A stretch of DNA of 64,000 nt from Symsagittifera roscoffensis (lineage: Eukaryota; Xenacoelomorpha; Acoela; Convolutidae): positions 44,869,467 through 44,933,466 of the forward strand of contig NC_087070.1 of NCBI RefSeq assembly GCF_963678635.1. Direction: 5' to 3'. Below are positions 1 to 11,578 of this stretch, piece by piece. The stretch's first letter is position 1; the number at the start of each line of letters is the position of its first letter. The position numbers and the translations under genes are program-made. The notes under the pieces were generated by a model. That model ran no database searches, was not told the DNA's origin, and was given only the letters and a program-made list of their open reading frames with translations.

Positions 1-3000
1 TTGCGGGAAAAAAGTCGCTAAGTTCATCAATTTAGAATATGGCGTGGCAATGAGCTCAAAAATCACAAATGATGCCAAAACTCAGGAAAATGAAGCAAAT
101 TCACCTGACAAAATTGTTGGTTGTAATTGATTATAATGCATTATTTTTCAACCAAAAAATGTTCCGAATTTTTTCAAAAATAATCAATTATAATCATTCA
201 AAAATAGATTTTCTTGGCTCGAAAAACATTAAAATTGTAATCCATTTTGAATCAAATTTTTTTTATTGTAGGTAAGACTGACTAGAAAATTCCAAAATTG
301 TCCGTGAAGCTGCAGTGCGGGTAACAAACGGAGATTTGGAACAGTTGGTTTTTTTTAGAATCAATGAGGCAGTTCGGCCTAGTACTGGTGAATGTGTAAG
401 GCCATCTATTTGCAAGTTTCTCGAGTTAATTGAACTTGATTTGATCTTAAATGTCTACAATCGTATGAGCTTAACTTGCTTGAACTATCACTGAAGATTT
501 CTTGTAAAATTATCGTTAGCTTAGAAGTTAAGTGCGGCATACTCAGCAAAAGACTGCAAACATGGTAACTTAAGAGTTTGCCGTTCATAGAAGAAATATC
601 TTCAACAAGTTGTGAATTGATGCACCGTTGTTTAATCATATTTGACTTCGATTTAATTAAATTTTAGTCTTAGTGTTAGGTTCTGTTAATTTTAGCTGTT
701 CTATTACGTTGATATGTAGATCATTATAACTGTCAATCTAATCTCCATAGAAACTATAATTGAAAGTTGGCTTTAAAAGTGTTTTTGTTTCTCATAATAC
801 ATTGAGTCGATAAGCTGAATAGAGCCCACCAACTCCCCCATCCGCGTCAACGCTATCGTTTAGGTGAAGCAGCTTTAAGGTGGGATTTCGTTTCGGATTC
901 GTAAGAGTCAATGAACGAAGTGAAGACTCTTATATAAGTTGTGATGTTTTTTTTAGGAAAAGCCTTAAAGTTTGTATTTGTTCTGTTCACGGTTAAGTTA
1001 TATTTTTCGCGGTTTGATTTTTGATTCATTTTTTGTTCAATTCAATTAAATTTATCAATGTATTGAAGGAAGGCAAATTACGCTCTCCAAAAAAGAAAGC
1101 TGAAATTTTAAAGTTCGAAAGTGCATTTTGATTTTTAGGTTTCCAGAGGATTAGAAAAATTACCCATTGATCCGGTTTTCTCAAGCTGGGATGATTTAAT
1201 CGAAAACATTTCATCAATCAAAAATTGCTCTTTACATTAGAAGATTTTTAATTTCATATATATATTTTCAAAATTTTGTGGTTTTTCAAAAATTAAGTCT
1301 GATTTTTTTCTGTTTTCTTTTGTTCAGTTAGTCTTTTCTAACTGTCTTTTTAAGACTCAATGAACTGAGTGAAAATTCTTTTTATGGAAAAAGTCTAAAA
1401 CTATAGTCGCGTTCAATTTAGATTTGTCGCGGTGGGCCCTATGATTTGGTTTTGAGTTCTGTCCATTTCTTTTTTTAAAAGAAGACAAATTTCATCATCG
1501 AACATTCCTTTTGATTCAGTTTTCTCAAATTGGTTTGAGTTTATCATAGTAGTGTCAAAGTAATAAAGGTCATATATTTTCTTGGAAATTCAGAGTATTT
1601 TTTTTCGGTGTTCCTGCTTCAAATGACTCTTTTCCAACTTTCTGTTGACTATGTTTGTAAATTTTGGTTTAATCAAGATGAGAAAATGATCACTTGTACG
1701 CACCCTTTCCTATATTTGTTGTGATTTTTTCAGTTGGAATTGAGATCTCCGTTTCCAGCCAAAACATCCGTCATAATCTTCATAAAATTGGGCAAACTCA
1801 TTTTAAGCCTAGATATATGCGTGCTAAGAATATTACAAGTGTGATTAGGCAGAACAGATAAATGAGAATAGCATAAAATGTTTGGACTACAATTATTCGA
1901 ATTTGAGCAACTAAAAGATAAGGAAAAAATCAATAGTTTCTCAATTGCGTTTTTCAATAGTCTTTCTTTTCATCCTGATTTTTGAGGTTTTTGACGCAAC
2001 TTTGACGTGCTTAACGCTGTAAAGACTTCAAATGCAAAAGCATTCAATGGAAATTTGTTTTTCTCATTCATTACTAAAAGCAGTTTAGTCTGAACACAAA
2101 AAAGTGCAAGCTACATTTTTTGACACCTAGATTTTTACGCTTGCGCTTAGTCCCTTACATGAGATTTTGGGTTCAATTCAAAGAAAGGGTTGTGGGAAGC
2201 TCATTTGCTTATGCGACTACGCCCAAATTTTTCTGAGACTCAATTATTATGGCCCTCAAGAGAAGTCAAAATGTTGATGTTTTGACCGTTTTTTTTGTAA
2301 TTTTTTGAATTTTCTCGATCACTACCTTTCACATCTCAGACTTTCGGTTTAATCGAAAGTACAGGTTGCGACAATCTCCTCTGCATAAGCAGCTACTCCC
2401 TATTTTTCACGCAAAAAAACTATCTTTTAAAATATCAAAATTTTGATTTGTTGACTGTTTTTTGGACTTTTCTCAATAAGTACCCTGCCGAATCTGATAT
2501 CATAGGTTTAATCGAAACAACAGTTTATTGAAAGCTTATCTTTTTAATTTGCTACGCCTAGTTTGTTGGAGAAAAAGATGTGGCCTTCAAACAAGTCAAA
2601 GTTTTGAAGTTTTGGCAGTTTTTTGGAAACTTTTTGATTTTACGTAAAAACTACCGTCCCAATTCTCAGGTCATGTTCAATCGAGAAACTCGGTTTTGGG
2701 AAATTTTTTGCTTAAGTGGTCACAACCTATTTTTTGCAGAGAAAAGTTATGGTTTTTGGAAAGTCTTTTGACCGTTTTTCTAGAACTTTTTTTGACCGTT
2801 TTTTAGAAACTTTTTGTATTGTCTTGGAATTTACACAATCAAATATGAGATGAAAATGCAAATGAAAGAACCGGTTGCGGTAGTTGTTCCACCAGAAAGG
2901 GCGACTGATTAAATTTGTGAAAGAGAAATTTATCTCCGAGGAAAAATTGATTATCTCAAATTTTTTTTTTACTCTCACTTATTTTTGTAGAGAAACAACT

Positions 3001-3972
3001 AAGGTTTCAGACAAAGTTCAATCGGCATCAATCCCTTTAATATCAAAAGTATGCATCACGCTCTAGCTGGGCTTCTGGTTGTTTTTTTTTCGATCCTAAC
3101 GAAAATTTTGGTTAATCTAGTTTTTTTTTTCAACGTTTCAACATCAAGTTTTTTTTGTTTGTGTTATATCGCAATTGGTGCGAAATTCCGCTTCGCCTGT
3201 GTTTAAAATCCAATTATAATTAAAAGGTCTTCAATATGATACCACTTTTCAAAAGGTCCAATGACTTTTACTCTATTCTGTTTTAATCTATAGTATCTTA
3301 CCCTATCTTGTACTTAACCTCATGCCAATTTACCCTCACTCAGTTACACCCTATAATCGAAGGAATTTTAACTTACCACAACTCTGAAGAATCCAAAACA
3401 TAATAGATCCGAACAGATCAAATAACCATAATTTTGAGAACAAAGAACAATCGCCAAACGTGAAAGTTTTGCTTGTTCAAAAACGAAATGAGTTCAAAGC
3501 ATGAACGAACAATAAAAATAACCTGATTGTATCATTTTGCGTTGTAACTATTTCTTACTCTAGCAGAAGTCAAGTATAACCAATTCACTGTAGCTTAGTA
3601 GATAATGCATGTGCGTTAATTTGAAATGTTCAAAAGATCTTATCAAAAATTTCAATAGTTTCAAATGTTCGAAGTCAAAATTTTAACTGAAACTCTAAGA
3701 AAAAGACTAACAGTTTTATTGATTTAACAAAAAGATAGTATAGACACCTTAGTGCCAGGCCACGGGGGTGAGGGAGGAGTTAAAATTTGATTGGTTTTTT
3801 CTGTATTTTGGTTATTGCAAATTGTCTGCCTTTCAGCATGCCGGGAACCTCAAAAAGTTAGTTTTTTTTAAATAAATTCAATCTCTTTTTTTAATTCACA
3901 AAAATTTGCAAAGTATACATATAGAAATGGCTCAATTGAGCCAGATCATTTACATAATTTAAAATTGAGTCT
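1..3972. other. gene-poor AT-rich stretch
   Basis: I see no open frame here with recognisable protein features; the short frames are interrupted and low in complexity. It holds a diverged direct duplication: a block starting near 893 is echoed near 1335, sharing a 'gact/gagtCAATGAAC' core and following 'tttctcaa' text. It also holds the degenerate tandem repeat at 2160-3020, annotated separately. Confidence 0.5.
2160..3020. repeat. degenerate tandem repeat, period about 165 bp
   Basis: Five or six diverged units are recognisable by a recurring anchor, 'ggTTTAATCGAAA' or 'gTTCAATCgA', near 2172, 2349, 2510, 2669, 2836 and 3017, at spacings of about 160-180 bp. Each unit also has a 'GACCGTTTTTT' or 'GACTGTTTTTTGG' block and a 'CAAGTCAAA' type block. 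Similarity is only moderate, so this is an old satellite-like array. It has no coding potential. Confidence 0.5.
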
Positions 3973-4215
3973 TCATTGAAGCTTTTTACTATGTTTGTGA
4001 TTTCGTTGTTCTCGATATATTTTTCGACCACGATTGTTATTTCCTCCCACGGCTATCAAGATATTTAACTTTTGGTTTGCGGCATCGAGTTTCATTTCGT
4101 CGAGGAATGTATATAAGAAAGGAAGGCTACTCTGAAACAATGCAGTAACACCAAAATGCCATCCTTCTACAGCATTTGTTGTTCGGATCAAGCCTGAAGC
4201 TGCTTCCTTCGGCAT
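3973..4215 (-). pseudogene. MULE-type transposase, C-terminal fragment
   Basis: The minus-strand frame of 80 codons contains RTTNAVEGWH followed by a hydrophobic stretch and 'FLDEMKLDAANQ'. This resembles the C-terminal signature of MULE/FLYWCH-type transposases, R-T-N-N-A-V-E-G-W then a helix with 'fi..Lk.eq'. A second, independent copy of the same signature (RTNNAVEGWN) occurs at 40209 in this window. No DDE domain or FLYWCH finger could be read upstream on the minus strand, so this is a truncated relic, not a gene. Confidence 0.6.
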
Positions 4216-5965
4216 AGGGTAGATTGGAACAGAGTAAACTACTGCTACCTTTCAAAAGGCGACATGAGCTGTAGTTCCTTCTAGATGCTTTTAGTCTTTC
4301 GGAGCAATAACCTCATGTGTAGTCAAGGAGATTTGGTTTTACAAGGTTTCAAACTAAATCCACTGGACTAAGTGAACACTGTAAAATTCCATTTGCACTA
4401 TCTTTTGCTTAATTGTTAGGTATTAGAGGTCGATCAAAACACCAAATTGTACTTTTATTATCATTTTGTTCAAATTTTTTACCAAAACAAAACAATGAAT
4501 AATTAGTTTTAAAGGCTAGTTTTATATAAAATTTCGTGATTTTCCGAGCTGAATTTTTTTAAGGATATTTTTTTTCTATAATTGAGTGATTTGTCTGGAT
4601 TTTGGTCTGAAATGATGCTAGTCTCATGCACACTTATCATAAACACCTTAATTGCAGCAAATTATTTTGTACATTACCAAATTATCTTCCGGGAACAGTA
4701 AATGAGACTGCTCACCGGTAGTGGATTTGAGGGGAGGAGGAGGTGCTCCGTTACGGTAAAATCAAAATAACTGCGTAAATTTCAAACTTCAGGTAAATTT
4801 CAAACTTCCAGATAAAGATAGATTTCAAACTTCAAGGTTTTGAATTGTAAACAAACTAATTGAATGAGCACAGAATGTTGCGACCACGATAATAGGTAAA
4901 AATATGTAACTCTATAGTCTTTCTTAAAGTTACGGTAAATTCAAAATAATCGTTAATCTTTTTGTATTCTTACGAAAATGTTATCAGTTGTAGGATATCA
5001 GCTTTCCTCATACCGATCAAGTCAGCTGTAAATGATTTCTTGCAGTTGTTTGGTACAAATATACAGATTTGTGAGTTATCATTACGTTGTCTCAGTGGTC
5101 TTGTAACTTCAAGTATTTTGCTAGTTTTTCTTTATCCTAACGAATTTTTGGATGAAACTGTCTATCAATTAAGGACGTTTTATTAGTTTGAAGTTATTGT
5201 AGTTTAATAATCATAATAATTATAAATTGTTTCCAACATAATGTTACGATTATAATGACAAGGTTCTTTATTTACTCGCTTACAAAAATGTAGATTGGTA
5301 GGACGCCATTAGGTTGCAAGAGCCTATTTTTGCACTTGCAATTTCTCAGTTTTTATGCTTCTATAGTATAGATAATGATCTTTTAAAATATAAGTTTTTG
5401 TATTCAAAGCTCGATTCGTTAAGCAAGTCATGCAAGAAATTCAGGCCGTACTGATTAATTTAGCGGATGTTTTGAGCGATTTGCTTAGTTCCAAGCTGGG
5501 GTGCGTTATTTAAAAAATAGTTGATGTAAGAGCTTTTATACGTCAAGTTAACCCTTTTCCGAGTTCACCAAAAACTGAAACTCATTTTTTTGTCCCAATC
5601 TCTTGTGAGTACGTGCAAATTTTTTTTTTTTGGGAATTTGGAGAGTTTTGATAGAAAAAAGGTTTTTTTTTCTGGCTCTTTCTTTCTCAATTACGTGTAA
5701 AGGAACGACGTGGTGTCACTTATATCGGAACTTAAATTCAGTTCATTTCCTCCCGAAAAGGAAGGCAAACTCCTCTATCGAACAGCGAAATGGTTAAGGT
5801 GTATAATTTTCCAACTGTTTGTTAACTATGTTTTTGAATTGTCTCAAAAACACAGAAACAAATTGGGTTCTCAAGCAAAATTTGAAGGTATTTTTTGCTT
5901 TTAAGTTATTATGCACACTTCCTCCTTCGTAGCTGCATACACATGTCTTAGCGAGTACAACTGCA
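4216..5965. other. intergenic, nothing recognised
   Basis: AT-rich DNA with short homopolymers. A 74-codon frame at 4962-5186 has no recognisable motif and is probably spurious. The promoter and 5' UTR of the gene starting at 5966 should lie in the right part, but no clear TATA box or upstream exon is visible. Confidence 0.4.
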
Positions 5966-7063
5966 ATGTTCTCTAAGGCGTGGCAGTTTGCATCTCGTAA
6001 AAATGCCCTCGGATGTTCCTGGAGCCCCTCAACTAGAGCCGCTCTAGGTCCGCCCGGAAACAATGACCCAAACTCAAGCCCCCTTTCGTCAAGCACCAAC
6101 GGTCATAAAGCCGACAGCTGCGATTTACAACATGATGATGTAGTGTCGCTTAATAGAAAGCCCCCGTGCGCATTAGGTTTTCCGCGCATTGTGTCAGTTG
6201 ATCATAATGGGGGAATAATTGCTTACAAACTGATCAAGAATGTATGCAATGATCTATCCCAAAACGAGTATCTGGCACGAAATGCTCTCAGGGTCGGGTG
6301 CGAAGCGAATGAATCAAAAGACGCCTTAAACTCAGAATCATTTCTCAAATTGTTTTCTGAAAAAGCTCTTAAAAAAGCTAGCCAACTTAACATAAATGAA
6401 GGCAAAGATTACAGCCAAAACAAGGTGCTATCGGAGATCACCATCACCTCAGATGGAGATCACCGAGAGATTGCAGCTAAAAGTCTCTCTAGAAGAAAAA
6501 CATCATCACGTTCAGGAGATCCCAGCAGTTCGAGAAACTCCAAAGATGATTTTGAACGTCGGCGCAGCTCCTCGTTATCGAGTGTGAATCAATGTAAATC
6601 GAACAATGGTGGAATTGGAAATGCCAACAATGACCAGAAACGTCCTATTGGATTTCAAAATGTAGAGAACCTTAAAGATGGAGTGCGTTTAGTGGACTCT
6701 ATTTTGGCAGACGCATTAAACGATGAAGCGATCGAGATTTTGTCCAAACCAGACGTGACTATGTTTCAAAAAATGACTGCTCAAAGACATCTTGAAGACT
6801 CGGTTCGTCTTGACAGTTGCAAAGCCATGTTTAATCTAGCTGTTTGTTATGAGACGGGAAAATTGGGAAGAATCGACAAACTTCGAGCTGCTGAGTTGTA
6901 TGAAAGGGCGGCGCGTAAAGGAAACCTACAGGCTAAAATTAACTTGAAAAGTCTTATTTCCGAAGAAACTTTTGTCGGAGAGTCTAGAAAGGCGAGATGC
7001 GAACGCGTGATGAATATAAAACAAACTTTGGGCCGTAAAAGTCCACTAGATATTATTAGTTAG
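5966..7063 (+). CDS. SEL1-repeat protein, single exon, 365 aa
   Basis: One uninterrupted exon. The ATG at 5966 is the first after an in-frame TAG about 30 bp upstream. The N-terminus (MFSKAWQFASRKNALG...) is basic and free of acidic residues, as in a mitochondrial presequence. A low-complexity Ser/Asn-rich middle (about residues 35-220) follows. The C-terminal third, about residues 285-330, reads as a SEL1-type repeat: 'AMFNLAVCYETGKLG' then 'RAAELYERAARKGNLQAKINL', matching the Leu/Tyr/Gly and A-x-x-x-Y-x-x-A-A-x-x-G pattern. SEL1 repeats are helical hairpins that bind protein partners. A mitochondrial presequence plus C-terminal SEL1 repeats recalls DELE1, but only one clear repeat is present, so I do not assign that name. 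Base composition is much richer in GC than the surroundings, supporting real coding. Possible AATAAA signals lie at 7468 and 7491. Confidence 0.75.
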   Translation: MFSKAWQFASRKNALGCSWSPSTRAALGPPGNNDPNSSPLSSSTNGHKADSCDLQHDDVVSLNRKPPCALGFPRIVSVDHNGGIIAYKLIKNVCNDLSQNEYLARNALRVGCEANESKDALNSESFLKLFSEKALKKASQLNINEGKDYSQNKVLSEITITSDGDHREIAAKSLSRRKTSSRSGDPSSSRNSKDDFERRRSSSLSSVNQCKSNNGGIGNANNDQKRPIGFQNVENLKDGVRLVDSILADALNDEAIEILSKPDVTMFQKMTAQRHLEDSVRLDSCKAMFNLAVCYETGKLGRIDKLRAAELYERAARKGNLQAKINLKSLISEETFVGESRKARCERVMNIKQTLGRKSPLDIIS

Positions 7064-7639
7064 CGGTGCTTATTATGATTACTTAACTAGCTAAATAACA
7101 AACTTTTAGACATGTAATGTGTTGATGCCATTGAGGTGGGTTCCATTTCCTTATATTTACACAAATATGTTGAAGTTATTCAGTAATTTGATATCTGCGC
7201 TCTTTTGTAATATATCAGATGTATAGTTGAGCTTTTTATCGGAATCGGATTATTACCAGTTGTGCGATGAAAGAACGTGTCTGTAACCAATACATTACGG
7301 TTTCGGTTTCTCAATTCGCGTTGCATTGTGAGACCGAGCTCTCAATAATTTTAAATTGCGCTTCGCTGGCTGACTAAGGTGAAAGTTTTTTAAATTCGTT
7401 ACCTTAGCTGTGTTACTAGTACTACTTCTAAAATTACTTAATTTCTCTATAATGGGTTTAAAAACTAAATAAACATAAATTTCAGTAAACAATAAATTTC
7501 TGTTTGTTAGGAGCGCATTTACAGTTTAGAAAGTAAGTATAGCTAGAAATCATGGAAAATTTGATATTCGAGAATGACATCCAGTAAGAAAGAAGATCCC
7601 GTTTAAAGTTGCTTGATCGAAAATTTTGATGTTCGTGTT
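7064..7639. other. 3' flank of the SEL1-repeat gene and retroelement target site
   Basis: Non-coding, AT-rich. It contains AATAAA at 7468 and 7491, which may terminate the upstream transcript. The last four bases, GTGT at 7636-7639, are repeated right after the last LTR at 25875-25878 and are the left target-site copy of the tandem retroelement. Confidence 0.55.
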
Positions 7640-8791
7640 GTAGTATTGAGAAATACTACACAGACAAAAGACCATTGTCTTAATTGTTTATTTAACGACC
7701 CAATTCTAAATTTGAGCGTGCCAATTAAATTAAAGCCTCTTTTCACTAAATCAGATATTGACTGATTTACTCTTATTAGGACTATAAAATCTTGTTTTGA
7801 AAATCCACTCCTTTTTAAATACTTGTCCAATTTTTCTCATTTTTTCGTGCTCAATATTTTAAAAAGGCGGCGATTATTTTTACGTCCCTTTTAACTTAAC
7901 TTGAAACAAACTGGATAAACATTTCGCAGTCTTGCCGGCTGCACTGAAATTCTCCTTGCTTTGATTAAGCAGAGATGCACCTGCAATATGATGCATCAGA
8001 GAGAGTAATATGAATTTTTAATCAGACAAACTGAAGGCTGCGGTTTTTATCAAAGTGGACTAATAAGTTGAAGATATTTGATTTGAAAAAATCAAACAAA
8101 AATTAGTTGAAAATTCCCTTATTAAAAAGGGAGAACAAAGGAGCAGGTGAAACCTGAATAATTAAAGATTGAATCAGCCGCCGGTTTATGCTTACGAGCA
8201 AAAGGACTGGCCTGAAATCTTCAGTGTTTCATTTTGCTCAGTCAGCAGCAAGTCATTTCTCTTCAGTCAGTTCTTTTAAAAATAAATAATTTTTCTTCTC
8301 TGCCCTAACACTAAAATTAATCTAGCCCTTTTCATTTATAAAAAGAGAATAAATTCTCAGTTTAAGTTTGATTTGAAAAATTATAAATCGAGATACTCGA
8401 GATACACACCCCCGAGGAAGTCTGGACTACAAGTACCCAAAGGACTACGGCAAGACGATTCAGACGACCCAACCAGAAATGCTGAAGTGGACAAAATCAA
8501 GGGCAACCATACATACTAATCAGCCACCGACCTTAGTAAGAAGATAAAATATTGATGAACAAAATAAGATTAGCTCAACCTCCCCTCATAGGTATATTTC
8601 TTTAAGCTGTTCGATTCATTTATATAATCTAATAACCCAGTGCTTTGTATCTAACCAACTAATTAATTCATACCTTTTCTAACTATTGTTTCTACTCTAC
8701 TTTTTGTCAAGACAATTTGACGATTTAAGGTGAGACTTATAACTTAGGATAAAATTACTAAGCATTCAACCAGCAATGACCGCTTAGTAAA
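7640..8791 (+). repeat. LTR 1 of the tandem retroelement
   Basis: It starts TGTAGTATT, whose perfect reverse complement AATACTACA follows after the loop GAGA. It ends with TTACTAAGC (8755-8763) and its reverse complement GCTTAGTAA (8782-8790). Boundaries were set from the alignment of the three copies and the flanking GTGT. The 3' end does not show the usual CA. It differs from LTR 2 and LTR 3 at a handful of positions, for example 'AAATTTGAGCG' where the others have 'AAATTGGAGCG'. Confidence 0.88.
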
Positions 8792-8793
8792 AC

Positions 8794-8807
8794 TGGTGCG
8801 ACCGCAG
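8794..8807 (+). promoter_or_regulatory. candidate tRNA primer-binding site, unit 1
   Basis: TGGTGCGACCGCAG lies two or three bases after the LTR end and begins with TGG, the complement of a tRNA CCA tail. The position is right for minus-strand priming. The matching acceptor would end CTGCGGTCGCACCA. I did not assign the amino-acid identity. The identical sequence is at 17304-17317 in unit 2. Confidence 0.6.
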
Positions 8808-11110
8808 CAGAGAACTACTCCTTAAGAAATTCTTTTTCCAACAAACTAGAAACAGCTTTTAAAATTCAAAAAATATATTATTATTAGGATCTGTGAGTAT
8901 TTGTCAGATTAGTTTTCAACCTCAAAAAGCCAGAGACAATGGGTATCTTTCGATAGAAACACAATTTCATTGTCTTCTACTTGACAGATATTCCTGGTAG
9001 GGTTCTTGCGAAATGCATCCCCTGCGCTAGCAGTCGCCCACGATATCCCTCCATCTCGAGGTCTATTAGACGGCTTTCTAACTGACATTAGCTCATGAAC
9101 TTAACTATTATCTATTATTATAATAATATATAAAATTTCTGAAAGAATCGTTCTCTGCCTAAGTCCGCTAGTAATATGTACCCGTTTTGTCCAGTAATCC
9201 ACTAAACTTTTGCCGAAACTTCAGTTTGAAGTTATCATCACTAAAATTAACGAAATTCTGTATTAAACTAAAGTGCTCAAAAAAGTTATTAAATATCTTC
9301 AATTATTTTTTCGAGGGAGTTAAGTGGTCATATGTGCGATCTAAGAGTACCCTAAATTGTATGATAAATTGAATTCTTCATCACATTATCTCAAACCATC
9401 CACGCTTGTTGCTATTTATTCTAATCCTTCATCAATTCTCGAGGCTTATCCTCAACTTTTCTTAAACTCATTTTAATTCTATCCACCTTAACGTAACTTA
9501 AACCTAAATCATCCATCAGTAAAGCTACCAATTACTGAAACTAAGGAAGAAAGTAACAAAAACCAAAAAGGAAGGAACGGATTTGAGTGTTTTTTGATAA
9601 ATCATTAGTTTTTTTTGACACATTTTAAATATACACCTAATAAATAATAAGATTACACACTAAAACCAATCTTAATTGTTAACCACATAACACCAAACAC
9701 CAAGTCTTAGTTTCAGCACGAAATTATTAGGATTCACAACAAAAACTAAGTCTAAAACACTGACACATCCACTTTATATTGTTAAACTAAGTTTCATATG
9801 ATAGCATAAGCACTAAAAAATTGATTTTTACCAGCCAAAATTTTTGGTTTACCAGCCAAAATTTTTGGTTTCAGTTATAGGGTCAAACGTTTCATTTAAA
9901 ATAAGTATAGTTTCCGGTCAAATCTTTAAGTTTCTGTAAACGGATTCGGGTAAAACAGCAAAAATTGAACTAGTCAAACCAAAATTTGGATACCATAAGT
10001 CAAAAACCTGGTCTTAAATGGTACGTTTTTGTTAATTTCAGGTTTCAGAACACAAAAATTGAGTTTTTGGTCTCAAAATTGAGCTCAGAACGCCGAATTT
10101 TGACTTTCTAGAGAAAACTAACGGTGTTAAAACCCACCAAACCAATTTTAGAATTTAGTTCCTAAGGCTGAAACGTACGTTTCAGAATTGGTGTTTTTGG
10201 TTTCAGACCCAAAAATCTTGCTTCCGAAGTGAAATTTTTGTGAAATATTGAAAGATAATAGGAATCCTTAATGCACTAACAAATTTTTAAACTCAAAAAA
10301 CTTCTAGAAGGTGTTAGTTTGAGCCCTCAAACTTATAGTTTCAGAAAACTAAAATCGTCGTTTTAGGCTAAAGTTTTCATCTTTTTGGCAATTTTATTGC
10401 TGGAATAGAAATATATTAGAGAGACAAATCTAAAAACTCTAAAACCAAGTGATCAAACCATAGTTTCAGTTCTAGAAATCATAGTTTCAGCCCCAAAAAC
10501 TTAGGTTTCCGCAAACAAATTTTTGATTTTGAAGTTACAAACCTGTTCAAAATTCTAATTTACACTAGACCAGCTATCAAAAACCAACTTTTTATTTTCA
10601 TGCACCGAGTTTGAGAGAGCTTAAGAGTTTTAGGTTTGAGTTTTCAAAAACTAAGTTTAAGATATCAAAAGATTCGGTTTTCTCGAATTTTTTTGCAAGA
10701 TAAAGCGAAAACCAGATATAATAAAGCGTATAGAAAATTTTAAGATTAAAACAAACTCAACTTCAGCTACCATAGTTTCAGGTTTCAGATTATCGTTTCA
10801 GTCAAAAAATTTAACAAAAAAATAAAGTTTTGAACCAATAATAACCATTAAAGGCATATAGTTATATTGTTAACCATACCATAGCATCAATAAAACTTCA
10901 CTTGAACAAAGTTTCAGGTTTCAGTTAAGGTTTCAGCGAATAAAAAACTTGAAAAACTTTTCCAAAGAAATTTTTTAAATTTCCTTATCTTATTATTAAT
11001 AACCTTTGTTAATATTCAATAATTCCTAAGAGGTTTTCATTACTCTAAAACATACTAATCAAATAGTACAACTTAGCTCAAGAAAAAGAAAACAAACATC
11101 GTAAAAATTA
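8808..11110 (+). other. long untranslated leader of unit 1
   Basis: About 2.3 kb without a convincing gene. A short frame near 9187-9372 is probably spurious. A TATATAAAA is present near 9126. From about 9700 to 10940 the leader is packed with the motif GTTTCAG / TTTCAG (see findings). Unit 2 carries the same leader at 17318-19632, with small indels such as an extra 'agactaggtttcag' near 18361. Confidence 0.6.
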
Positions 11111-11386
11111 ATGTCAACACATTTTAAAATTGACGTCAGTACAATAAGTTTAAAACTCAAATTAGGAAATAAAGTCTCTAACATCATATGGTATATCACT
11201 AACACAGAAAAAGATCATATTAGTATACTAGCAAAACACCCTTACGACGATAAACACGAATTATACGTTTTTTTTCGACGATACACTCCAGAACTTGACA
11301 CAATTCTTCAGCAAATAAAAATACCAAATAATATAATTTATATACCGCAAGAACGATTAATTGCTTCACTCCCGATTGCTTTTTGA
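11111..11386 (+). CDS. unknown retroelement protein A, 91 aa (unit 1)
   Basis: ATG-initiated frame of 91 codons between the leader and gag. I do not recognise the family. It is a paralogue of the next frame: both share a core 'IIWYITN', then '(E/Q)KD.I.IL.KHP', then 'HEL' and 'TPE...IL', with similar spacing. No signal peptide, membrane helix or zinc motif is visible. It is predicted to be small, mixed alpha/beta and Lys/Ile-rich. The shared core in two diverged neighbours suggests selection on the protein rather than chance openness. The frame is unchanged in unit 2 at 19633-19908. Confidence 0.7.
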   Translation: MSTHFKIDVSTISLKLKLGNKVSNIIWYITNTEKDHISILAKHPYDDKHELYVFFRRYTPELDTILQQIKIPNNIIYIPQERLIASLPIAF

Positions 11387-11578
11387 TATCATAATATACC
11401 TAAGCACAAAACTACTTGCATTTTAATCAAATTTAAAAAAAAAACACAAATTTTTTCTTAACAAAAATTAAAAACATAACAAGTTCATTCCAAATTGAAT
11501 AGAAAAATTCAAATATTCTTTATATTGTTTATCATTCCCTAAATAAATATTTATGTCCCTAAAATAATGTAAAATGCT

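Noticed and set aside
4962-5186. 74-codon plus-strand frame near the MULE trace
   Set aside because: No transposase or other motif, and no GC rise.
5794-6099. 101-codon minus-strand frame over the SEL1-gene start
   Set aside because: It is a shadow of the GC-richer coding strand with no recognisable feature.
8794-8807. Naming the priming tRNA of the tandem element
   Set aside because: I could not match the acceptor sequence to a specific tRNA with confidence.
9187-9372. 61-codon frame in the retroelement leader
   Set aside because: It has no ATG at the start, no motif and a biased Leu/Lys/Ser composition; identity in both units reflects recent duplication.
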